Source of the DNA: RGIG3040 sp964410675
GTDB lineage: Bacteria > Bacillota > Clostridia > Lachnospirales > Lachnospiraceae
DNA: 5,793 nucleotides
NCBI GenBank assembly: GCA_964410675.1
Contig: CAYPIB010000128.1
Location: 1-5,793 of the forward strand
Direction: 5' to 3'
Shown here: one piece after another, positions 1-4,945 of the stretch
Layout: the number at the start of each line of letters is the position of its first letter
How positions within the stretch are numbered: position 1 is the first letter of the stretch
Translations under genes and position numbers: made by a program
The notes under the pieces: model-generated
Databases searched by the model: none
The model's input: the letters and a program-made list of their open reading frames with translations, nothing else
Told to the model about the DNA's origin: nothing

Positions 1-307
1 GCATAACCATGCCCGGATCTGCTACAATCAGTGCATCCGGATTTATCTCACTCAGCTCTCTAAAATATTCTCTTGCCCCTTCTAAATCGCTGTTATGTGC
101 CAAAATATTTGCCGTTATATATACTTTTACATTGTTCTTTCTTGCAAATGCTATTCCTTCCTGCATCTCCTTCATTGTAAAATTTTTGGCCTTTGCCCGC
201 AGTCCAAACGTCTCACCGCCAATATAAACTGCATCTGCACCAAAAATAACTGCTGTTTTTAATACTTCCAGACTGCTTGCCGGAATTAATAATTCTGGTT
301 TTTTCAC
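1..307 (-). CDS. trhP: U32-family tRNA U34 hydroxylase TrhP (YrrO-like), N-terminal part
   Basis: The gene starts with GTG at 307 and runs off the left edge; 102 residues are visible. An AGGAG site at 320-316, 8 bases upstream, supports this start. The N-terminus reads MKKPELLIPASSLEVLK, followed by GADAVYIGG (residues 23-31), FGLRAKAKNF (34-43), ITANILAHN (64-72) and LIVADPGM (93-100). These are hallmarks of the U32 'peptidase' family, specifically the TrhP/YegQ/YrrO branch. Family knowledge: TrhP proteins are not proteases; they make 5-hydroxyuridine at tRNA position 34 using prephenate. The gene follows trmR by 11 bases, and TrmR methylates that product, so the pair forms a mo5U34 pathway. 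The stretch with AHN and VADP resembles B. subtilis YrrO (TrhP2) more than YrrN (TrhP1), from memory. RlhA, the 23S rRNA hydroxylase of the same superfamily, is less likely given the neighbour. A typical full length is about 400 residues, so roughly three quarters lies outside the window. Confidence 0.87.
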   Translation of the reverse strand, partial: MKKPELLIPASSLEVLKTAVIFGADAVYIGGETFGLRAKAKNFTMKEMQEGIAFARKNNVKVYITANILAHNSDLEGAREYFRELSEINPDALIVADPGMVM

Positions 308-315
308 TTTTCTTA

Positions 316-321
316 CTCCTA
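316..321 (-). promoter_or_regulatory. RBS of trhP overlapping the trmR stop codon
   Basis: The sequence TAGGAG contains the trmR stop TAG (321-319) and the AGGAG Shine-Dalgarno (320-316). It lies 8 bases before the GTG at 307. It fixes the trhP start and suggests that ribosomes finishing trmR reinitiate on trhP. Confidence 0.75.
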
Positions 322-963
322 TATATCTTTTTTAACCGAAACAGTAACACCATCACCTAGCGGCAGAATTACTGTTTCCAGTTTTGCATTTTGTTTCAGT
401 TCATGCAAGTAGTCCCGCATACGGGAATGAATTGTGCGGTTTCTCCTTGTAATGGCAAAACGGGATTGGATAATGTCTCCATCCTGTAAGACGTTGTCCG
501 ACACTAAAACACCGCCTTTGGGAAGTAATCTTAAAATATCAGGCAGGAAGTGAATATATTGCCCTTTTGCTGCATCCATAAAAATAAAATCGTATGGACC
601 CTCTAACTGTTTTAAAAAATCAGCAGCATCTCCTTCAAGTAAAGTAATTTGATCAATTTTCCCATATTTAATAAAATTTTCTTTTGCCAGCGGAATTCTT
701 TTCTCATATTTTTCAATTGTTGTTATTTTACTTTCAGGTAGAGTCTCCGCCATCAGTAATGCAGAAAAACCGATAGCAGTTCCAACCTCTAAAATCTGCT
801 TCGGTTTATGTATCATTAAAAGTGTTTTAAGAAGACTTTGCATTTCTTTTCGGATAATCGGTACATCCGTCCGCTGTGCATAGTCTTCTAAAACCTCTAA
901 ATATTCAATATTGCCTTGTTCCAGGGAATTGATATAAGTTATAAAACGCTCATCAACTATCAC
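319..963 (-). CDS. trmR: tRNA 5-hydroxyuridine (U34) O-methyltransferase TrmR (YrrM-like)
   Basis: A 214-residue class I SAM-dependent O-methyltransferase of the COMT-like family. The SAM-binding motif ILEVGTAIGFSALLMA is at residues 57-72, followed by the acidic TTIEKYEKR (81-89). The metal and catalytic region is FIFMDAAKGQY (127-136, D130) and VSDNVL (154-159, D156/N157). The end reads LPLGDGVTVSVKK. This agrees closely with B. subtilis YrrM/TrmR, including the AAKGQY and arginine-rich (173-181) segments. Known role of that family: methylation of ho5U34 to mo5U34 in tRNAs, which widens wobble decoding. The next gene downstream is trhP, which makes the substrate, supporting TrmR over a generic catechol methyltransferase. 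The start is GTG, with AGAGGA at 977-972 and an 8-base spacer. It overlaps the end of the mltG-like gene by 11 bases, indicating translational coupling. Confidence 0.88.
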   Translation of the reverse strand: MIVDERFITYINSLEQGNIEYLEVLEDYAQRTDVPIIRKEMQSLLKTLLMIHKPKQILEVGTAIGFSALLMAETLPESKITTIEKYEKRIPLAKENFIKYGKIDQITLLEGDAADFLKQLEGPYDFIFMDAAKGQYIHFLPDILRLLPKGGVLVSDNVLQDGDIIQSRFAITRRNRTIHSRMRDYLHELKQNAKLETVILPLGDGVTVSVKKDI

Positions 964-1354
964 TGTCTGTATCCTCTGTTCCTTCCTCGCTTCCCGGAGC
1001 GATTGCCTGCATGATTTCTTCAGAATTCATCGAAGTGTTTAACTCATAAATTCCTGGTTTAATGGAATCTTTATAGTCAGAAAGCAATAGCTGTACATAA
1101 AAAACTTTATCATTTTTTATTAATCCTGCTTTTTGCAATATTTCTCCAATTTCAGCATTGCTTTTGCCTTCCATAATCGTTACATTTACAGTTCTTGCCT
1201 GTGATTCAATATCTACAGGCAAGTCCTGAAATACATCATATCCAAAAGTATAGGCAGTAATTGCCACACGATATACAACCATAATAACGATAATTGAAAT
1301 AACAACTTTAAATATCATACCTACAAAAGCACTTACTACCTGTTTGGCATTCAT
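953..1354 (-). CDS. Short MltG/YceG-like membrane protein lacking the catalytic domain
   Basis: A 133-residue protein. Residues 8-30 form one hydrophobic membrane segment with a short positive N-terminus, so the rest should face outside. Residues about 56-119 resemble the LysM-like subdomain at the N-terminus of MltG: VTIMEGKSNAEIGEILQKAG, then FYVQLL, IKPGIYELNTSM and EEIMQAIAPG. The protein ends in an acidic, low-complexity tail (EEGTEDTDSDS). Full-length MltG, the endolytic murein transglycosylase, is about 330-370 residues with a catalytic Glu in its C-terminal domain; that whole domain is absent. It was not lost to a visible frameshift, because trmR begins 11 bases before this stop. The position matches yrrL (mltG) of the B. 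subtilis cluster. The ATG start has AGAGGTGA at 1368-1361 with a 6-base spacer. I infer a non-enzymatic, peptidoglycan-associated role. Annotation as an active transglycosylase would be misleading. Confidence 0.8.
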   Translation of the reverse strand: MNAKQVVSAFVGMIFKVVISIIVIMVVYRVAITAYTFGYDVFQDLPVDIESQARTVNVTIMEGKSNAEIGEILQKAGLIKNDKVFYVQLLLSDYKDSIKPGIYELNTSMNSEEIMQAIAPGSEEGTEDTDSDS

Positions 1355-1384
1355 GTCTTATCACCTCTTTTGCACTTTTGGCTT

Positions 1385-1717
1385 CTATTCAAAATCAGCC
1401 GAAAATGCTTCTAAAATTCTTTCATTAATCTCCTGCACCATCCGGCAATATGCCAGTTCCTTGCGCAAAAAGTCATGAACCATAGGAATATCCCTCAGCC
1501 TTTCATACTCCTGCGTAAATTGATCGGTTTCATCAAAAAGCTGTTCTGAATTCTCCATCGTCTGCAGTCTGAAATTACGTACCCTAAACTCATCAATTTT
1601 TCCCTTTAAATCAGGATACTCCTTTAGAATTTCCTTTTGATTTTCATACTCCTGATAAATATTTGATTCCTTCACAGACTTGATAAACCTTTCAAGACAT
1701 TCTGTAATCTCTGTCAT
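1385..1717 (-). CDS. YlbF/YmcA-family regulator
   Basis: A 110-residue, almost entirely helical, charged protein with no signal or membrane segment. Recognisable family features are the N-terminal helix ending in SNIYQEYENQKEILKEYP (residues 18-35), the middle KIDEFRVRNFRLQ (40-52), and the C-terminal helix ELAYCRMVQEINERILEAF (87-105) with the single cysteine C91. In B. subtilis, YlbF, YmcA and YaaT form the Y-complex, which adjusts RNase Y activity and affects competence and sporulation. Whether this protein is the YlbF or the YmcA counterpart cannot be settled here, so no symbol is given. It follows rnj by 28 bases, which suggests a role in RNA turnover in this organism too (inference). 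The ATG at 1717 is preceded by GAGG at 1728-1725 with a 7-base spacer. Confidence 0.82.
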   Translation of the reverse strand: MTEITECLERFIKSVKESNIYQEYENQKEILKEYPDLKGKIDEFRVRNFRLQTMENSEQLFDETDQFTQEYERLRDIPMVHDFLRKELAYCRMVQEINERILEAFSADFE

Positions 1718-1754
1718 TTTTATACCTCTACCTTAAACCTCTGCTCTAAACCTC
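1716..1754 (-). repeat. Three-unit 13-bp imperfect tandem repeat at the rnj-ylbF junction
   Basis: Read on the minus strand, three consecutive 13-base units are GAGGTTTAGAGCA (1754-1742), GAGGTTTAAGGTA (1741-1729) and GAGGTATAAAAAT (1728-1716). The first unit covers the last two rnj codons and its TAG stop. The third supplies the ylbF Shine-Dalgarno and the first two bases of its ATG. Each unit begins with an SD-like GAGGT. This may be a small duplication that created extra ribosome landing sites, or chance in purine-rich sequence. Confidence 0.6.
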
Positions 1755-3422
1755 AATGATAATCGGCAAAATCATTGGACGCCTTTTAGTCCGCTTCCAA
1801 AGAAATTCACCTGCATCTTCTTTCACCTTTGACTTAATTTTACCCCAGTCGGTAATTTTTTTGTCCATACAATCATCTAATGTACCAGTAATAATATTTC
1901 TTACCTCATCTATGAGTGCATCGGATTCCCTAACATATACAAAGCCCCTTGAAACAATTTCAGGACCTGATATTACAACGCTGTTATAAGGATCAAGTGC
2001 AACTACAACTATCATAATTCCATCTTCCGCAAGATGCTGCCTGTCACGTAAAACAACGTTTCCGACATCTCCCACTCCCAAGCCATCTACATAAACAGCT
2101 CCTGCCGGCACTTTACCTGTAATCTTTGCCTGTTCCTTGTCTAACTCCAAAACATCGCCGGAGGATAAAATAAAAATATTCTCCTTCACCATTCCAAGCT
2201 CCTTCAGTAAGCCTGAATGTGCCTTTAAATGGCGGTATTCTCCATGAATCGGGATTGCATATTTCGGATGAACAAGTGTATATATAAGCTTTATTTCTTC
2301 TCTGCACGCATGTCCTGATACATGTGCATCTTGGAATATAACATCCGCTCCCTTTGCATAAAGCTCATTAATTACTTTTGAAACTGCTTTCTCATTACCT
2401 GGAATCGGATTGGATGAAAAAATAACAGTATCGGTAGGGCCAATGCTGACTTTTCTATGCATTCCGCTTGCCATACGGCTGAGAGCCGCCATACTTTCAC
2501 CTTGACTGCCCGTTGTAATTAGTACCGTCTTCTCTTCCGGATAATTTTTTAACTGCTCTGTATCAATAAGGGTATTGGCGGGAATATCTAAATACCCTAA
2601 GGTCGAAGCTGTTTCAATAATATTAACCATGCTTCTGCCTTCCACTACCACTTTTCTGCCATATTTATATGCTGAGTTGATAATCTGCTGTACCCGGTCC
2701 ACATTGGATGCAAAGGTCGCTATAATAATGCGGGTATTGGGATGATCCATGAATATATGATCAAACGCTACACCAACTGTGCGCTCAGATTGAGTAAAAC
2801 CTGCTCTTTCTGCATTGGTACTGTCACACATAAGTGCCAATACCCCTTTCTTACCTAACTCGCCAAAACGCTGCAAATCGATTGCATCACCAAATACCGG
2901 TGTATAATCAACTTTAAAGTCGCCGGTATGCACAATAATTCCTGCCGGTGAGTAAATAGCCAGGGCCGCAGCATCGACAATACTGTGATTTGTCTTAATA
3001 AACTCTACTCTGAGCTTTCCAAGATTAATATGCTGGCCAAATTTAACTATTTTTCTTTTAACACTTTTTTCAATTCCATGTTCTTTTAATTTGTTTTCAA
3101 TAATCCCCATTGTCAGCTTAGTCGCATAAATAGGTATTGGCAGTTCCTTTAAAACATATGGTAACGCACCAATATGGTCTTCATGGCCATGAGTAATGAC
3201 AAATGCCTTAACTTTATCGGCATTGTCCTTTAAATACGTCACATCCGGTATGACTAGGTCAATGCCCAGCATATCGTCTTCCGGGAATGAAAGGCCGCAG
3301 TCGACCACTACAATACAGTCTTCGTATTCAAAGGCTGTAATGTTCATTCCAATTTGCTCCAAACCACCCAAAGGTATTATTTTTAGTTTGGATACGTTAT
3401 TTTGTTGTAGTTCTTTTTTCAA
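1746..3422 (-). CDS. rnj: Ribonuclease J
   Basis: A metallo-beta-lactamase/beta-CASP RNase of 558 residues from the chosen start, close to the 555 of B. subtilis RNase J1. The metal-binding motif THGHEDHIG is present (H78, H80, D82, H83), with H146, D168 in VHTGDFK and H393 in IPIHGEYRH. beta-CASP signatures include CDSTNAERAGFT (199-210), TGSQGE (304-309), SSNPIPGNEKAV (336-347) and DAHVSGHA (365-372). The C-terminal domain is complete and ends in RRPMILPIIIEV. RNase J is a 5'-3' exonuclease and endonuclease in mRNA decay and rRNA maturation; the intact metal ligands indicate an active, J1-type enzyme. The longer reading with GTG at 3437 has a weak upstream SD. TTG at 3422 has GGAGGA (3435-3430) 7 bases upstream and gives a family-like N-terminus MKKELQQNNVSKLKIIPLGG. 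The gene overlaps the fur end by 26 bases. Confidence 0.95.
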   Translation of the reverse strand: MKKELQQNNVSKLKIIPLGGLEQIGMNITAFEYEDCIVVVDCGLSFPEDDMLGIDLVIPDVTYLKDNADKVKAFVITHGHEDHIGALPYVLKELPIPIYATKLTMGIIENKLKEHGIEKSVKRKIVKFGQHINLGKLRVEFIKTNHSIVDAAALAIYSPAGIIVHTGDFKVDYTPVFGDAIDLQRFGELGKKGVLALMCDSTNAERAGFTQSERTVGVAFDHIFMDHPNTRIIIATFASNVDRVQQIINSAYKYGRKVVVEGRSMVNIIETASTLGYLDIPANTLIDTEQLKNYPEEKTVLITTGSQGESMAALSRMASGMHRKVSIGPTDTVIFSSNPIPGNEKAVSKVINELYAKGADVIFQDAHVSGHACREEIKLIYTLVHPKYAIPIHGEYRHLKAHSGLLKELGMVKENIFILSSGDVLELDKEQAKITGKVPAGAVYVDGLGVGDVGNVVLRDRQHLAEDGIMIVVVALDPYNSVVISGPEIVSRGFVYVRESDALIDEVRNIITGTLDDCMDKKITDWGKIKSKVKEDAGEFLWKRTKRRPMILPIIIEV

Positions 3423-3879
3423 GTAAATGTCCTCCACATTCTTTACAACAGCCGTAGAGCTTTACTTTATGATCGTAGACAACAAAGCCTGTGCTTTCCA
3501 ATATTTTCTGTTCTAATCCTTCTAACAAATCGTCCTCGAAGGAATCTACTTTTCCACATTTTAAGCATATTAAATGATGATGGTGATGCTTTGACTCATC
3601 TTCTTGTTTAAGACTGCCAATTTCATAGCGTGCAAATCCATCATCTAGGTGAATTCGATCAATTAAGTTAAGCTCCAACAAAAGCTGTATTGTTCTATAA
3701 ATAGTAGCTAGCCCAATCTCCGGGTATTCTACTTTTACGAGCTCATAAATTTCTTCTGCTGTTAAGTGCTGATCCGGATACTCCGACAAAGTTTTAAGCA
3801 CTAACACTCTTTGTGTCGTTACCTTTAATCCTTTTTCTTTTAAAATTGCTGCCACTTCTTCTTTACTAAGTGCTGCCAT
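3397..3879 (-). CDS. Fur-family metalloregulator (Fur/PerR/Zur subtype not settled)
   Basis: A 160-residue DNA-binding repressor. The N-terminal winged helix holds GLKVTTQRVLVLKTL (17-31), LTAEEIYELV (39-48) and the recognition helix IGLATIYRTIQLL (55-67). The C-terminal dimerisation domain has the histidine run 98-102, then LICLKCGKV (103-111), and C145/C148 near the end. C105, C108, C145 and C148 match the structural zinc site. The likely regulatory-metal ligands are H38, E86 (in FARYEIG), H100 and H102. PerR uses aspartate at the E86 position for peroxide sensing, so residue choice favours a Fur-type metal sensor. The usual acidic fifth ligand appears to be S113, with D112 next to it. The gene follows DUF1292 by 18 bases; the ATG has AGAGG at 3896-3892 with a rather long 12-base spacer. 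A Fur/PerR-like dyad on the operon promoter suggests autoregulation (inference). Confidence 0.9.
   Translation of the reverse strand: MAALSKEEVAAILKEKGLKVTTQRVLVLKTLSEYPDQHLTAEEIYELVKVEYPEIGLATIYRTIQLLLELNLIDRIHLDDGFARYEIGSLKQEDESKHHHHHLICLKCGKVDSFEDDLLEGLEQKILESTGFVVYDHKVKLYGCCKECGGHLLEKRTTTK
3420..3435 (-). promoter_or_regulatory. RBS and TTG start of rnj inside the fur 3' end
   Basis: GGAGGA at 3435-3430, a 7-base spacer, then TTG at 3422-3420. This is the strongest Shine-Dalgarno near the rnj 5' end and argues against the GTG at 3437, which lies at the edge of this same SD. Because the site lies within fur coding sequence, rnj translation is probably coupled to fur translation. Confidence 0.7.
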
Positions 3880-3897
3880 ATCCAGATTATACCTCTT

Positions 3898-4161
3898 TTA
3901 TTCTTGTTCAAATACTATGTCATCCAGTAAATTTTCAAAAACTTTAGATACTGCATCTAATTCTTTTTCTTCATCTACGACAGCATATACTTTTTCTTCA
4001 TTATTTTGTTCCGTTACGTCTCTTAATATAAGGGCCTGTGCATCACCCTCTTCTTTATCGGTTACAAGCAAGTAAGTCACTCCTGCTAATGTTGTCTGCT
4101 CTACAACGAAAAACTCAATTGGCTCTTCATTGAGTTCAGGCATAAATTTAATTTTCTCCAC
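3898..4161 (-). CDS. DUF1292 family protein (YrzB-like)
   Basis: An 87-residue acidic protein of unknown function, with no membrane segment or signal peptide. Family features are the N-terminal beta-rich part EPIEFFVVEQTTLAGVTYLLVTD (13-35), the middle ALILRDVTE (43-51) and KVYAVVDEEKELDAVSKVFENLL (57-79). The DUF1292 family is widespread in Firmicutes, and the yrzB gene sits directly after ruvX (yrrK) in B. subtilis, as here, with a 15-base gap. The chosen start is GTG at 4161, with GGAG at 4172-4169 and a 7-base spacer. An in-frame ATG at 4143 would remove six residues and has no clear SD. The conserved link to ruvX and ireB suggests a common process, but no biochemical role can be assigned. 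Confidence 0.85.
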   Translation of the reverse strand: MEKIKFMPELNEEPIEFFVVEQTTLAGVTYLLVTDKEEGDAQALILRDVTEQNNEEKVYAVVDEEKELDAVSKVFENLLDDIVFEQE

Positions 4162-4176
4162 AAATCTTCTCCATTT

Positions 4177-4608
4177 CTATTCTTTGCTCTGCTGCAAGTA
4201 ATCGAGATATCCCTGTAAAATAAAAACAGCTGCCACAGAATCTACAAATTCTTTTCGATGCTCTCTTCTAATACCTGTTTCTATCATTACACGTTCTGCT
4301 GCCACCGTCGTAAGCCGCTCATCCCAGAGCACAACTTCCAGACCTGTTCTCCGGAACAGGTTCTCTTTAAATTCTTTCGTCTCTTCTGCTCTTTCGCCTT
4401 CTGTGCCATTCATATTAATAGGCAGACCTAAAACAATCTTCTCTACTTCATACTTTTCAATTAGTTCTTCAATTCTCGCCAAGGTTTGTCTCAATTTTTT
4501 TGATGACTTGCGGGTTATTGTTTCTACGCTCTGCGCTGTGAGAAGCAGTGGATCACTAACCGCCACACCCACCGTTTTCGTTCCAAAGTCTAAGCCCATA
4601 ATACGCAT
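4177..4608 (-). CDS. ruvX: RuvX/YqgF RNase H-fold nuclease
   Basis: A 143-residue protein of typical length for the family. It has MGLDFGTKTVGVAVSD (4-19) with catalytic D7, IVLGLPINMNGTEG (58-71), VVLWDERLTT (92-101) with E97, and EFVDSVAAVFILQGYLD (120-136) with D123. These are the signature blocks of YqgF, an RNase H-like fold. It is annotated as a putative Holliday junction resolvase; E. coli YqgF is also linked to 5' processing of pre-16S rRNA, so either role, or both, is possible. All the key acidic residues are present, so it should be active. The next genes in the cluster include RNase J, which fits an RNA-processing role (inference). The ATG at 4608 is 7 bases after the ireB stop, with GGGAG at 4623-4619 inside the last ireB codons and its stop, spacer 10. 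Confidence 0.93.
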   Translation of the reverse strand: MRIMGLDFGTKTVGVAVSDPLLLTAQSVETITRKSSKKLRQTLARIEELIEKYEVEKIVLGLPINMNGTEGERAEETKEFKENLFRRTGLEVVLWDERLTTVAAERVMIETGIRREHRKEFVDSVAAVFILQGYLDYLQQSKE

Positions 4609-4615
4609 ATTTTGT

Positions 4616-4879
4616 CTACTCCCAGTGATTATTTTTAATATATGATTTTAACATTTCCTCAACAAGCTCATCACGTTCTACTTTCATAATCAAGCTTCTG
4701 GCATTCATATAGCTGGTAATATAAGTGGGATCACCCGACATAATATAACCGACAATTTGATTCACCGGATTGTAACCCTTTTCAGTCAAAGCTTCATAAA
4801 CTGTAGACAGTACAATTTTAACACCGGTCTCAGCTTCTGTTTCCACTTTAAAATATTGGGTATTATCTAAATCTTTCAT
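4616..4879 (-). CDS. ireB: IreB family regulatory phosphoprotein (YrzL-like, DUF965)
   Basis: An 87-residue soluble protein matching the IreB/UPF0297 family throughout: TQYFKVE (7-13), VLSTVYEALTEKGYNPVNQIVGY (23-45), IMSGDPTYITSYMNAR (46-61) and RDELVEEMLKSYI (69-81). In Enterococcus faecalis, IreB is phosphorylated on N-terminal threonines by the PASTA kinase IreK and restrains cephalosporin resistance. A threonine at the equivalent N-terminal place is present (T7). No kinase gene is in the window. It is the first gene after the promoter at 4911-4939, with a leader of about 25 bases. The ATG start has AAGGA at 4893-4889, spacer 9. In B. subtilis, yrzL follows alaS; here the upstream gene is mtaB. 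The symbol is by family; function in this organism is untested. Confidence 0.9.
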   Translation of the reverse strand: MKDLDNTQYFKVETEAETGVKIVLSTVYEALTEKGYNPVNQIVGYIMSGDPTYITSYMNARSLIMKVERDELVEEMLKSYIKNNHWE

Positions 4880-4901
4880 TTAATCACGTCCTTAATTTAT
4901 A

Positions 4902-4918
4902 GATATAATGATTGTATC
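4902..4918 (-). promoter_or_regulatory. Candidate Fur/PerR-type operator over the -10
   Basis: The 17-base dyad GATACAATCATTATATC has 8-base arms around one central base and a single arm mismatch (7 of 8 pairs). Its inner 15 bases match the PerR-box consensus TTATAATNATTATAA at 12 of 14 defined positions and the Fur-box consensus TGATAATNATTATCA at 9 of 14, by my count. It covers the -10 and the likely start, a classic repressor position, and the operon encodes a Fur-family protein. AT-rich -10 elements can resemble this box by chance, so binding is inferred. Confidence 0.45.
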
Positions 4919-4939
4919 CTATCTTGAGAAATAATTCAA
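4911..4939 (-). promoter_or_regulatory. sigma-A-type promoter of the ireB operon
   Basis: On the minus strand: -35 TTGAAT (4939-4934), a 17-base spacer, -10 TACAAT (4916-4911). The -35 matches 4 of 6 and the -10 matches 5 of 6 of the TTGACA/TATAAT consensus. A start near the A at 4904 would give a leader of about 25 bases before the ireB ATG. It sits in the largest intergenic gap of the window (4880-4945), just after the mtaB stop. Confidence 0.75.
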
Positions 4940-4945
4940 GTTTTC

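Noticed and set aside
9..227. 72-codon open frame on the plus strand near the left edge
   Set aside because: It is antisense to the well-supported trhP reading frame, has no family resemblance and no clear ribosome-binding site.
1756..1989. 77-codon plus-strand open frame opposite the rnj 3' end
   Set aside because: It is fully antisense to conserved RNase J coding sequence; its composition reflects the complementary codons.
2113..2307. 64-codon minus-strand open frame within rnj
   Set aside because: It lies out of frame inside the conserved beta-CASP/H393 region of RNase J, with no independent start signal.
3886..3914. Perfect TATAAT (3891-3886, minus strand) just upstream of fur, as an internal promoter
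   Set aside because: No acceptable -35 at 16-18 bases: the best candidate, TTGAAC (3911-3906), has only a 14-base spacer, and there is no extended -10 TG. The surrounding sequence is better explained as the fur ribosome-binding region. Transcript mapping could still revive it.
4403..4645. 80-codon plus-strand open frame opposite ruvX
   Set aside because: It is antisense to the conserved RuvX motifs and the end of ireB, so it is a shadow of the real genes.
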